From the NCBI GenBank assembly GCA_913056215.1, contig CAJXMN010000001.1, positions 25,522 to 89,521 on the forward strand: a DNA stretch of 64,000 nucleotides, given 5' to 3'. The first letter of the stretch is position 1. Each line of letters starts with the position of its first letter. Origin of the DNA: an uncultured Flavobacteriales bacterium. Lineage in GTDB: Bacteria; Bacteroidota; Bacteroidia; Flavobacteriales_D; Crocinitomicaceae. The position numbers were made by a program, and so were the translations under genes. The notes under the pieces were generated by a model, which was given only the letters and a program-made list of their open reading frames with translations, was not told the DNA's origin and searched no databases. Shown one piece after another: positions 1 to 10,800 of this stretch.

Positions 1-228
1 AAAGGAAGTGGAAATGCAGCACACCTCTTTCAAAAAGAAAAACAAGCAATCAGGAATGAAATTGAACAACTGAAACAGCAAATCATTCAATACGAAAATA
101 ATTTAGGATTTTTCTCATCTTCCAAGGGAAGTAATCCTCTGAAAGAGCAAGCGGAAAAAAACATAACCACTGAAAAAGAAAAAATTGCGCTCCTCCAGGC
201 AAAACTCAAAATGATTCCAAATGAATAA
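1..228 (+). CDS. C-terminal part of a coiled-coil protein (possibly DUF349 family), truncated by window start
   Basis: Frame 1 is open from base 1 to TAA at 226-228: KGSGNAAHLFQKEKQAIRNEIEQLKQQIIQYENNLGFFSSSKG...LKMIPNE*. Overlaps the next ATG at 221. Confidence 0.6.
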   Translation, partial: KGSGNAAHLFQKEKQAIRNEIEQLKQQIIQYENNLGFFSSSKGSNPLKEQAEKNITTEKEKIALLQAKLKMIPNE

Positions 229-889
229 AATATACAACATTTGGATTTTAATTTTTACTGTTCTCACATTTCCCTTTGCCGTAGCAGTGGGCAATAATTT
301 AGACTTTACCCTTTTTGGATTTAATATCGAAGGGGAGGAGTTCGCCTACAAACATTTTGTCTTCACCTTGAGTGCGGGAATTATCTTTCTTATTGGTGCA
401 TTGAGAGCGTCTAAAAAATGGCTTGGTCTCCGAGTGGTTCGACAAGTTCAACGATTCAAATTTTCTACACCAGTGAGCATTATGCGAAGAAAACGGGTCT
501 TACTCTACAACTTGATTGAACTCTTTTTCTATTTGCTATTCGCTGGAGGCCTACTGTATTTCACAGTCGACACTATTTACGTAGCGCTCGTATTCATCAT
601 TCTAGCTATGGATCAAACCATTCACACCTATTTGGGGATCGCATTAAAAGGCTACCGCATCGGTATTACAAAAAATGCCATCGTTTTAGCAGATCGCGAA
701 ACGAAAGCGATTTACTTCAAAGGATTGAAGAAAATATCAAAACATCAGCAGACGATCTATTTTGAGTACGTGAACGATTTAGTATTGCACTTTCCAACCA
801 ATTTAATCCCCGAGGAAGAATGGAGTAATTTTGTGGCTTCACTGCAAGAGCATGTTCCTCCGAATCGTGTTTACTACAGTGGATTTTGA
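221..889 (+). CDS. Hypothetical membrane protein
   Basis: 222-aa ORF with several hydrophobic segments; start overlaps upstream stop. Confidence 0.7.
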   Translation: MNKIYNIWILIFTVLTFPFAVAVGNNLDFTLFGFNIEGEEFAYKHFVFTLSAGIIFLIGALRASKKWLGLRVVRQVQRFKFSTPVSIMRRKRVLLYNLIELFFYLLFAGGLLYFTVDTIYVALVFIILAMDQTIHTYLGIALKGYRIGITKNAIVLADRETKAIYFKGLKKISKHQQTIYFEYVNDLVLHFPTNLIPEEEWSNFVASLQEHVPPNRVYYSGF

Positions 890-1000
890 GGCAATTTTAA
901 GCGCTAAGAGGAGTTCTAAGAAATAATTGAATAGGTGCACTGTAACCAAATGTTGGTTCTCATTGAAATCCCATTAAATCTTATGAAAAACCAATGCTAA

Positions 1001-1765
1001 TTATTCAACAGCGTATCTCCCCGATTCCAAAAAACGGATCGTTGGCAAAGTTTTGGAGGCATTGAACAAATCAAATCCTTTCTTCAAATCTGACCACAAA
1101 TTAATGTATTCATTACTACTTTTAAATTCATGTTTCAGTATGCGCCATTTTGCATCTGTTAGTCGCGCTGGAAAGAGGGTAACGGGAATTGTTTGTTGTC
1201 CATTGTTCTTCGCCTCCACACAATACACATAGAGTTCTTTGATCCATTCATCTGTAAGTGGAATACAGCCAATGGTCACACAATCGCCATGGATAAAAAT
1301 TGCTCCACCCAAATTATGTTGAACCCCCAAAGTACGATCGGAGCCATTGGGGTAATTGATCCCCATAGATAAATAGTAATTACTACTCGGGTTGAACCGG
1401 TTGATATGATAATATCCTTCTGGTATTTGGCGGTCGCCTTGTTCTCTTTTGGGACCTAGCGCACCTGAAGTTGCACATACCGTATATGTTTTCAATTTTT
1501 GAAATACACCTGAAGATTGGTCTCGTACCCATAGTTCCAACTCTTTTTCGTATTTGAAAATGCGCAAATACACTTCGAGCTGATCAATTTCAATACCGAC
1601 TAATTCTAAATCCCGTTTTATTTGATCATAATTTTCCGAATAGGCCGTTCGCACACGAGGATAACGCTTTTGATCAGCTTTAAAGTCACTTTGACCATTC
1701 GAGAAATTCGCCAAAAACAATAAAGCAACCAAAAAAATAAATCGCGGTAAAAATCTCTTTTTCAT
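1001..1765 (-). CDS. L,D-transpeptidase family (YkuD domain) protein
   Basis: Signal peptide; catalytic-type motif IHGDCVTIGCIPLTDEWI. Confidence 0.85.
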   Translation of the reverse strand: MKKRFLPRFIFLVALLFLANFSNGQSDFKADQKRYPRVRTAYSENYDQIKRDLELVGIEIDQLEVYLRIFKYEKELELWVRDQSSGVFQKLKTYTVCATSGALGPKREQGDRQIPEGYYHINRFNPSSNYYLSMGINYPNGSDRTLGVQHNLGGAIFIHGDCVTIGCIPLTDEWIKELYVYCVEAKNNGQQTIPVTLFPARLTDAKWRILKHEFKSSNEYINLWSDLKKGFDLFNASKTLPTIRFLESGRYAVE

Positions 1766-1857
1766 ACACCTATAAGTTTTCTTAAGAAAAAAGTTACAAC
1801 TAATTATGGATTTTTAGTCATTACCTCATCTCAATAGTGAACCAAAACAAAAGAATT

Positions 1858-2592
1858 ATGAAAACACTTTTAACAATAATGATGGCAATCAGTACAGGAC
1901 TACTTTTAGCACAAGGTAATTTTGGGGCGATACAAGGTAAAGTTTTTGAAAAATCATCCGGGGAAAAGCCTGCCGCATTTGCCACCGTATGGGTTGAGCG
2001 CGGTACTACAAAATTCGGGACAGAAGTAGATAAAAACGGTCGGTTTAAAATCAATTCGGTGCCTACAGGGAATTATGCGCTCAACATTCGCTATTTCGGA
2101 GATACATTAGATCGCGAGATAATTGCACACGTTAAAACTGACGGAATAGCGAATGTGGGAAGAATCAATATTCTCGAAAACATCCAAATTGAAGATGTAG
2201 TTGAAGTGACCGCCGACCTGCGTGGACCACTAATCGAGTTTGGAGATGGTGGTGGTATTACACGTATCGACTCAAAAGATATCATGCTCAGCCCTGTTCG
2301 GAACAGTCCGAAACAACTCATTGTCAGTCGCAACTCAGATATAAAACTCGATGCCGACGGTAATATGATGGTCCGGGGGGCACGTGCGAATGACCTTGTT
2401 CACTTTATAGATGGTGTTAAAACTGGTGCTGTACAGCCCATACCCAGTGTAGCTATCGGTGGTATAACGGTATACAGTAGTGCGATTCCAGCGAAATATG
2501 GTGACACGACTGGCGGTGTCATTATTATGGAAACAAAAAGCTACTACGACCTTTGGAGGGCTTGGAAAATCAGAACAACGGCGGTAGACTAA
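1858..2592 (+). CDS. Carboxypeptidase-regulatory-like plus TonB-receptor plug-like protein without a beta-barrel
   Basis: ATG at 1858 starts a signal peptide (MKTLLTIMMAISTGLLLAQ); then GAIQGKVFEKSSGEKPAAFATVWV (CarboxypepD_reg-like) and plug-like VRGARANDLVHFIDGVKT...GGITVYSSAIPAKYGDTTGGVIIMETK; ends at ~245 aa. Confidence 0.65.
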   Translation: MKTLLTIMMAISTGLLLAQGNFGAIQGKVFEKSSGEKPAAFATVWVERGTTKFGTEVDKNGRFKINSVPTGNYALNIRYFGDTLDREIIAHVKTDGIANVGRINILENIQIEDVVEVTADLRGPLIEFGDGGGITRIDSKDIMLSPVRNSPKQLIVSRNSDIKLDADGNMMVRGARANDLVHFIDGVKTGAVQPIPSVAIGGITVYSSAIPAKYGDTTGGVIIMETKSYYDLWRAWKIRTTAVD

Positions 2593-2704
2593 AAAAACTA
2601 ATGTCTTCTTTTTTGTGCTCATCTTTTAGACAAAAACCACTCTTCTACTGATTTGTGTCACGGTTTTTAATCAAAAACACGCGCCACAAAACTTATCACC
2701 AAAA

Positions 2705-2740
2705 AACCATAGCAGCGGACTGAAGTCCACTGCTATGGTT
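2705..2740. terminator. Strong hairpin, possible bidirectional terminator or REP-like palindrome
   Basis: AACCATAGCAGCGGAC-TGAA-GTCCACTGCTATGGTT: 16-bp stem with one mismatch; followed by a T-run on the minus strand; lies between convergent genes. Confidence 0.65.
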
Positions 2741-2891
2741 AATGGTTTTTTAAACATTATCCTTTAACAGTTTTGCAAACAGGCATATACGGCTGCCATG
2801 TATAAACGTTTACCTATTGGGATTATTTGCTGTTAACAGTCGCTTTTAATCTACAAATGTTTCTCGGAAACTTATTTACACAAAAAAGCCT

Positions 2892-4856
2892 TTAGCGCGT
2901 CTTCCGCTTTTTATCTTTGTTCCTCCGATCTTCCAACCACTTAGGCATCTGTTTCGAACCATTCGAAGCTGATGTTTTTTTGTTCTGATGGCCTCCTCTG
3001 CCATTATTAGATTTCTTCTGTCCAGATCTTCCAATTAGCTTCTCTATTAACTCAGGTCGATCAGCTTTCATCAATTTATTGCGGATCCAGTTGTGGTTTT
3101 CTTTCTTGTACCAAAAGAAGAATTTGTGCTGACCTTGTTTCTCTTCCCTTGTACGAGCCGTATATACCGGTCTTAACGTGTAAGGATGAACTCCTGCATA
3201 ATAGATCACTGTAGCAACTGTCATCGGTGTTGGAGTGAAGTCTTGTACCTGTTCCAACTGGAACCCCATATCTTTCGTTTCAGCAGCCAAATTCGCCATG
3301 TCTTGTTCTTCACATCCAGGATGCGATGAAATGAAATAAGGAATTAACTGTTGCTTTAATCCGTGCTTATCTTGAATCTTATCGTACTTCTCCTTAAATC
3401 GATGGAAGTACTTGAATGATGGTTTACGCATCACCCTGAGCGTTGCATCACTGGTATGTTCTGGAGCTACTTTCAATCGACCACTGACGTGTCGTGTCAC
3501 CACTTGTTCGATATACTCATCGTGGTTGTTATCCTCGTTGTTCTTGGTGATATCATCCACCAAAAGATCATAACGAATTCCACTACCGACAAAAGCTTTT
3601 TTTACTTTCGGATGCTCATCGATCTCACGATAAAGATCTGTCATATCACTGTGATTCGTATCCAGATTACTGCATACCACCGGATGAATACAGCTTGGAC
3701 TCGAGCACTTCTCACAGATGGATTCATCGATTCCTTTGAGTTTGTACATATTGGCAGAAGGACCTCCAATATCTGAAATATAACCGCGGAAATTCTCATC
3801 AGCAGTGACTTGTTCCACCTCCTTCATGATCGACTCCTTACTTCTCGACGCAATAAACTTTCCTTGATGAGCTGATATCGTACAGAAACTACACCCTCCA
3901 AAACATCCTCTGTGCGTATTCACCGAAAAGCGGATCATTTCGAATGCAGGGATCTGTCCTCTTTTCTTGTATTTCGGATGAGGCATTCGTGTATATGGAA
4001 GATCAAAAGACTGATCGATCTCCTTTTCCTTCATTGTCTTATAGGGTGGATTGATCACTAAGCGTTGATCTCCCACATCTTGAACGATACGATTTGCATT
4101 CAGCTTATTTGATTCTACCTCAACTACTTTAAAATTGGCAGCATACTTCAACTTATCCTCTAAACAATCTTCATGAGATGATAATTCAACCGTTTTCCAA
4201 TTCTTGTTCTTGGGTAACTCCTCTTCTTTTGGCTGAAGAAATGCCGTTTGACTTATTGTTTTTAGTGACTCAAAGGGAACACCCTTCTTGACTAATTTTA
4301 AAAAATCACGCAGCGGCTGATCACCCATGCCGTAAACAAGCATATCTGCTCCAGAATCAGCCAAAATACTGGGCATCAACTTATCTGCCCAATAATCATA
4401 GTGTGTAACACGACGTAAAGAAGCTTCAATTCCTCCGATCAGAACCGGAACATCTGGATAAAGGTCTTTCAGAATCTTGGTATAAACCGTTGTCGCATAA
4501 TCAGGCCTGAAACCTGACTCTCCACCAGCAGTATAGGCATCTGTAGATCGCAACCTTCTATTGGCAGTGTAATGATTCACCATCGAATCCATACACCCTG
4601 CAGTTACCCCAAAAAAGTACTTTGGTTTTCCAAATTTTTTAAAATCCCGGAGGTCATCCTGCCAATTCGGTTGAGCTACGATAGCGACTTTAAATCCTTC
4701 ATCCTCCATGATTCTTCCGATCACAGCAGTTCCAAAGGAGGGATGATCAATATATGAGTCACCAGAGATCAAGACCACATCGATCTCTTCCCATCCTCTT
4801 TTCTTCACCTCTTTCATTGTCAGCGGTAACCAGTCTTCTATCGGGCGCATTTCCAT
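2892..4856 (-). CDS. YgiQ family radical SAM protein
   Basis: MRPIEDWLPLTMKEVKKRGW start and radical SAM motif CFGGCSFCTISAHQGK. Confidence 0.93.
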   Translation of the reverse strand: MEMRPIEDWLPLTMKEVKKRGWEEIDVVLISGDSYIDHPSFGTAVIGRIMEDEGFKVAIVAQPNWQDDLRDFKKFGKPKYFFGVTAGCMDSMVNHYTANRRLRSTDAYTAGGESGFRPDYATTVYTKILKDLYPDVPVLIGGIEASLRRVTHYDYWADKLMPSILADSGADMLVYGMGDQPLRDFLKLVKKGVPFESLKTISQTAFLQPKEEELPKNKNWKTVELSSHEDCLEDKLKYAANFKVVEVESNKLNANRIVQDVGDQRLVINPPYKTMKEKEIDQSFDLPYTRMPHPKYKKRGQIPAFEMIRFSVNTHRGCFGGCSFCTISAHQGKFIASRSKESIMKEVEQVTADENFRGYISDIGGPSANMYKLKGIDESICEKCSSPSCIHPVVCSNLDTNHSDMTDLYREIDEHPKVKKAFVGSGIRYDLLVDDITKNNEDNNHDEYIEQVVTRHVSGRLKVAPEHTSDATLRVMRKPSFKYFHRFKEKYDKIQDKHGLKQQLIPYFISSHPGCEEQDMANLAAETKDMGFQLEQVQDFTPTPMTVATVIYYAGVHPYTLRPVYTARTREEKQGQHKFFFWYKKENHNWIRNKLMKADRPELIEKLIGRSGQKKSNNGRGGHQNKKTSASNGSKQMPKWLEDRRNKDKKRKTR

Positions 4857-4979
4857 GATGCAAATGTAAGACTTGGAATCGAAGTTACCAATTTCGGGTA
4901 GCGTACTAGTGACAATTCAATAAAAATCCGCACATCAAATAATGACACGCGGATCTTTGCGCTATTTATGAATCTATTA

Positions 4980-6881
4980 CTAGTCTTCGATCTTAATGAC
5001 CTTGATCTCCGTAACTTTAAATTCAGTTCTTCTGTTGTCTTGATGCTTTTCTTCACTACAAGGAACACCATTCGTACACTCGTTCACAGGTTTAGACTCT
5101 CCATACCCTTTCCAAGTGAGTCGTGTTCTTTCAATCCCTTGTGCAACGAGGTATTCCACCGCTGCCATTGCACGTTTATCAGAAAGGACCATATTATAGT
5201 TGTCAGAACCTCTGGAATCTGTATGTGATCCCATTTCGATCGTGATCGATGGGTTATCCTTCAGCAGTTTTACCAATTTCTCCAGTTCTTTTGCTGCATC
5301 TTCACGGATATACGACTTGTCGAAGTCATAATATATATTCTCCAATTCAATTGGCTTATCCACAACGATCTCTTCAACCAAGAAGTCGGCGTAAAAATCA
5401 TGTGAGTATTTCAAGTCTTTTGTTACGATATTGTCTGTTCTTGCGAAACAACCTTCTTTGGTACAAAGTAAAAGATACTCTTTGTTAGGTTCCAATTTGA
5501 GTTTAAACTTTCCATCAGGACCACTTTTCATTTTGATCACCTCACCTGTTTCATCATCAGTGATTTCTACAGTTACATCTTCTACTGGTGTCTTCTCCCC
5601 TTTAATATGAGCAAATCCATACAGTTGGAAAGTAGGATCATTTTTCTTGAACTCGTACATCCCGTCTTTATCGGAACGAGAGGAAGAAACGAATCCGTTC
5701 AATCCATTGTCGTCCAACTGGAAGGCAAAATCATCTGCAAACGTATTAATCGGATAGTTGAGATTTTCTGGATATGCCCAGTGGTCTCCGTGTTCATATG
5801 TAATGAACACATCCAGTCCCCCCATTGAATTGTGAGCCGTTGAAGAGAAGTACAAGGAACCATCATCATGAATATAAGGAAACATTTCATTTCCTGCTGT
5901 ATTCACCTCTTTACCAATATTTTCAGGTTTGGTCCACTTTCCTTCTTTTAAATGCGCTCGATAAATATCCGTTCCACCAAAACCTCCTGGCATATCAGAT
6001 ACAAAATACATTGTTTTACCATCCTCAGTGATCGTTGGGTGTCCAACAGAATAATCGTCGTTATTATATGGAAACGGAGAAACATTCTTCCACTTTCCCT
6101 CAACCAATTCAGCCTTAAATATTTTAAGGTTACTCTCTTTGTCTTCATTGGCCTGAAGTCTTCTGCCTACGTAGTTACTTCTCGTAAAATATACGGTTTT
6201 TCCATCAGCACTAAAGGTTGCTGGACCATCGTGGAACGGACCATTAATACTTCCCTTCAAGGCTTCTGGGTTCAACCAGTTACCATCTGCATCCTTTTCC
6301 ATGTAATAAAGATTGAGATAAGAGTTTCCTGTCCAGCTACTTTTTCTAGAGCTAAGAATGGCCTCTTTATCTGCGCTAAACACTACGCCATCTTCATATT
6401 CTTGAGCTGCAAAAGTGTTCTCAAATCCATCGGTGATGATTGGTTCCAAATCATATAATGTTGTATCACGAAAACGCTGACTCGTTGATTTACAACTTGA
6501 CAAAAGCATCTGAGCAACCACATCATCCGGCATTACTTCAAGGTATCTTTCAAAATAAAGAATCGCTGCTTTTGGCTCACCCATTCCCATTTTAACTCGA
6601 CCGTAATTAAAGTAGTCGAATGATTTAGCAGATTCGGTATCGATAAATGTGTTATATGCTTTATGCGCTTTCTTTATTTCATTTGCATACACATAAGACC
6701 TAGCAAGTCTACGTTCAGCATGAACATTTTCTCCTTTTTTTAATGCTTTTTCATAATGCGTGATCGCTTTACTGAAAGAGAGGTTTTCATAAAATTTATC
6801 CCCTTTTCGAATATGCATATTAGCACAACTAGACAGGATTAATATCCCAATCATTAATAGTATTGAGTAGCTTTTTTTCAT
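4980..6881 (-). CDS. OmpA family protein with TPR and PD40 (WD40-like) repeats
   Basis: Lipoprotein-like N-terminus (LILSSCANMHI), TPR-like region, PD40 motifs (MYFVSDMPGGFGGTDIY), C-terminal OmpA motif (ITIEMGSHTDSRGSDNYNMVLSDKRAMAAVEYL). Confidence 0.9.
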   Translation of the reverse strand: MKKSYSILLMIGILILSSCANMHIRKGDKFYENLSFSKAITHYEKALKKGENVHAERRLARSYVYANEIKKAHKAYNTFIDTESAKSFDYFNYGRVKMGMGEPKAAILYFERYLEVMPDDVVAQMLLSSCKSTSQRFRDTTLYDLEPIITDGFENTFAAQEYEDGVVFSADKEAILSSRKSSWTGNSYLNLYYMEKDADGNWLNPEALKGSINGPFHDGPATFSADGKTVYFTRSNYVGRRLQANEDKESNLKIFKAELVEGKWKNVSPFPYNNDDYSVGHPTITEDGKTMYFVSDMPGGFGGTDIYRAHLKEGKWTKPENIGKEVNTAGNEMFPYIHDDGSLYFSSTAHNSMGGLDVFITYEHGDHWAYPENLNYPINTFADDFAFQLDDNGLNGFVSSSRSDKDGMYEFKKNDPTFQLYGFAHIKGEKTPVEDVTVEITDDETGEVIKMKSGPDGKFKLKLEPNKEYLLLCTKEGCFARTDNIVTKDLKYSHDFYADFLVEEIVVDKPIELENIYYDFDKSYIREDAAKELEKLVKLLKDNPSITIEMGSHTDSRGSDNYNMVLSDKRAMAAVEYLVAQGIERTRLTWKGYGESKPVNECTNGVPCSEEKHQDNRRTEFKVTEIKVIKIED

Positions 6882-6892
6882 ATCGTATCGTA

Positions 6893-7819
6893 TTAAAAGA
6901 ATCGAGGTGTTTTAGTTTTGATCAGGTCTTTACCGAAGTCAATTCCGATCATTATTTCGTGTGAGCCATTCGAATATTTTCTCAGGTCTGAGAATGTAAT
7001 ATCGTAAGCGTAACCTATTCGGAAGAAGTTGTTACTTTGATATTCTAACAATATTGAAACAGCATCACCACTTCTAAATGAGGTTCCAAACCAAAATGTT
7101 TCATTTAGTAAAAGACCGAGGTTTAAATCTGCCTGCACTGGAGCACCTGGTAGGTACTTCATAAGAACAGACGGTTTTAACTTCAAGTTTTCATTGAGAT
7201 CAAATACATAACCTCCTGTCAATAGATAGTGACGATGTAAGAAAGTGGCCTTACTTACGTCAACAGAAAAATCATTTCCTTCTTGATACCCAAGCAATGT
7301 TGGAATGGAGATTCCTGCATAATAACGATCACCATAATAATAAGCACCGAATCCAAATCTCGGTATAATGTTACTCCGCAGGTCATTTTGGAAAACAACA
7401 TCATCTTCATCCCAGATCGTTAAGTCTGTCAACCTAGCACTAAACTGGTTGATACCAGCACTTACACCCAATGATAACTTGGTGTCATTACTAAACTTCA
7501 ACTGGTATGAGTAGTTAGCGATAGCAGTATTCTGTGTAGAAACACCGATTTGATCGTTGTACATGACCAAACCAAGCCCCATATTCTTATCAGCGATGGG
7601 ACCATCGATTGCACCAATGATCGTTCGGGGCGCCCCATCAAATGAAACCCACTGTGTACGCGCACTCAATGAACTTGTCCAGTAATCGTGCGTTCCTGCA
7701 TAAGCTGGGTTGACAAAGAGTCCGTTAAACATATACTGACTCACCATCGGTTCTTGCTGTGCTCTGGAGAGTAATCCAGTCGTCAGGAGCAATCCAAGAA
7801 TTAAAATTAATTTCTTCAT
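6893..7819 (-). CDS. PorP/SprF family type IX secretion system membrane protein
   Basis: QQEPMVSQYMFNGLFVNPAYAGTHDYWTSSLSARTQWVSFDGAPRT is characteristic of PorP/SprF. Confidence 0.92.
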   Translation of the reverse strand: MKKLILILGLLLTTGLLSRAQQEPMVSQYMFNGLFVNPAYAGTHDYWTSSLSARTQWVSFDGAPRTIIGAIDGPIADKNMGLGLVMYNDQIGVSTQNTAIANYSYQLKFSNDTKLSLGVSAGINQFSARLTDLTIWDEDDVVFQNDLRSNIIPRFGFGAYYYGDRYYAGISIPTLLGYQEGNDFSVDVSKATFLHRHYLLTGGYVFDLNENLKLKPSVLMKYLPGAPVQADLNLGLLLNETFWFGTSFRSGDAVSILLEYQSNNFFRIGYAYDITFSDLRKYSNGSHEIMIGIDFGKDLIKTKTPRFF

Positions 7820-7851
7820 AACCTTTTATTTTATAGTAGTTTTAGTATTAA

Positions 7852-10800
7852 TTAATAATTACGACGCAGATCAACATATCCCTTCAGTGTCACTGCTCCA
7901 TCAGCCGTTTCAACCACTACGACCACAAAATACGTAGCGTCTGGAAGCTCATCTCCACTATTATTTCTACCGTCCCAGGTGTTGTCATAATTGTTCTTTT
8001 GATAAACAATGTTCCCCCATCTGTTAAAGACCTTCATTTCATTGCGTTCGTAAGCGTCTATTCCTCGAACCACAAAGTAGTCGTTGTCTCCATCACCATT
8101 TGGTGAAATTCCTTCAGGCATTTCCAGTGTCATTGGCTGTTCGAGAATGATTGAGGCATTTGCTACACATCCATTTTCATCACTCACCACAACATTGTAC
8201 GTTCCTGCAGGCAACCCAGATATGTCTTGAGTTGTGTCTCCAGTTGACCAGTTAAAGTCGTATGGTGCTGTTCCACCAAACACTTCTGTCTCAATAGAAC
8301 CATTTGTAGCATCGTATGGCTTCACATTGTAACCGCCGCCTAGATCAGTACTGAACAATTCAATTTCGATCGGATCAGGTTGAGTAATGGTCGTTACTAG
8401 TGTGTCTTGACATCCGAAGTTATCGGTTACAATTACTTCGTAGTCATCAGCTGCTAATCCTTGAACGGCAGCAGTTGTGTCTCCATTTGACCAATCGTAA
8501 GTATAAGGTCCGTTCCCTGTATTTACAAGTACTGTCGCCGTACCGTTATCTCTACCAGCACAAGTTAAATCTGTTGATGAAATCGATACATCAAGGTTAG
8601 ATACACTACCTACTTCAGCTTCCATGACAAACGTACATCCATTATCATCTGTCAATGTCAACTCATAACTACCCGCTACAACCGTATCAAGGTCTGCAGA
8701 TGTCTCTCCATTACTCCAGTTGTAAGCGTAAGGAGCCGTTCCTCCAACTGCATCGATTGTGATTGTTCCATTTGGCGCCTCACATGTAGCAGGAGTTGAT
8801 GTGTATGTCACCTGAATTGTATCTGGTTCAGCTACATCAATTGAAGACTGAACGGTACATCCATTATTATCTGTAACTGTTACATCGTATGTTCCAGCTG
8901 TTACTCCTGTAAGATCTTCATCAGTTGAGCCGTTGCTCCAGTTGAAACTGTATGGAGCTAATCCTCCATTAACTGTAAGATCTATTTCACCGTCACTTCC
9001 TCCATTACATAGTACATCTTCTACTGTTGATGTAACCTCTAGTAGAGCTGGTTCTGCAATTGAAGCCGTATCAGCTGTTGTACATCCATTGTCATCTGTT
9101 ACAAGCACGTCATACGTTCCAGGTACTAACCCTGTAAGGTCTTCAGTTGTACTTCCATTACTCCATACAAAGCTGTAAGGAGAAGTTCCATTTGTAACTG
9201 TTAAGTCCATTGAACCGTCTCCCAGTCCATTACATGAAACATCTGTTGCAATAATATCAGCTTCAGGCAATGGGAATACTGTAACATCGAATGAGCATTG
9301 TGCCGTATTTCCATGGATATCTTCCACTTCATATGTTACTGTCGTTGTTCCTACTGGGAAGTCTGAACCACTTGGTAAACCAGCGATCATCGTAACGTTA
9401 GCAACTCCACAATTATCATCTACTATCGGTGCTGTGTAGTTCACGATTGAATCACAAGATTCAATGTCAGCGTTACAAGATATCGTTGGAAGCTCCGTGT
9501 CATTCACAGTAACATCAAATACACACTGTGTTACATTTCCAGCAGCATCTGTACCTGTGTAGGTTACTGTTGTAGTACCTTGTGCAAAGACATCACCAGG
9601 ATTATGTGTTGAAGTTACGTTAACCGTTCCACAATTATCTGTAAATGTTGGTGGTGTCCATGATACAATACCCTGACATTCTCCTGGGTCATTACTAACT
9701 ATGATATTTGTTGGACAATCAATCACTGCTGGAGCTTGATCGTCTTCTACCACGATGTCATAAGTACATGTTGATGTATTTCCTGCATCATCAGTTACTG
9801 TCCACTCTACTGTTGTCGTTCCGTTGTTAAACGTTACGCCATCGAGTGTTGTTCCTGTTCCAGTTGTTGCTCCAGTTAATTCATAGTCAATTGTGATTGT
9901 TGTACAGTTATCTGTTGCTACAACATCCCACCCTGTTCCTGTATTTGTATAAGTACAAACTCCAGCATCAGCTACTACTGTTTGTGAGCCTGATACTCCA
10001 CAGTCTGAAATGATCGGTGCTTGCGTATCCTCTACATTAACATTTTGAGTACACGTTGCTGTATTTCCATGAACGTCTGTTACTGTCCATGTAACTACCG
10101 TCGTTCCTACTGGGTAGATAGACGGTGCATCATTCGTTACTGATGCAACTCCACAATTATCTCCTGTTACTGGTGTTCCTAAGTTGACTCCAGAAGCATC
10201 TGCTTCACAAACGCCTGCATCAGCTACTACTGTAACATCTGGTTGACATAGGATCGTTGGGTTCTCATTGTCTTCAACTATTACGTCGAAAGAACAAGTC
10301 GTTGAGTTTCCTGCTGCATCCACAGCTGTATAAGTAACCGTTGTTGTTCCTACAGCAAATACATCTCCGCTGTTATGTGTGCTTGTAAATGAATCCACTC
10401 CACAGTTATCCGTTGAAGTTGGTGCTGTCCATGTAACTATAGCGTTACATTCTCCTGCATCATTCGAAACCGTAATATTAGAAGGACATCCTGTAATTAC
10501 AGGGTTTTCGTCATCTGTTACCGTAATATCAAATGAACATGTTATACTGTTTCCAGCATCGTCAGTAGCTGTATACGTTACTGTAGTTGTTCCTACTGGG
10601 AAGACATCTCCACTGTTTGCAGTACTTGTAAACGTGTTTATTCCACAATTATCTGTTGCCGTTGGTGCTGTCCAGTTTACAACTGCTCCACAAACACCAG
10701 GGTCATTCGTTACTGTTACATTTGAAGGACATCCTGCAATAGCCGGCAGCTGATCATCTTCAACAACGATGTCATAAGTACATGTTGATACATTTCCTGC

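Noticed and set aside
5249-6458. Plus-strand ORFs opposite the OmpA/PD40 gene
   Set aside because: Antisense shadows of a well-supported coding region, with no recognisable domains.
10379-10753. Plus-strand ORFs of 124 and 126 aa (10379-10753, 12812-13192) that are similar to each other
   Set aside because: They are antisense to the adhesin repeats; the similarity is just the 2439-bp duplication read on the opposite strand.
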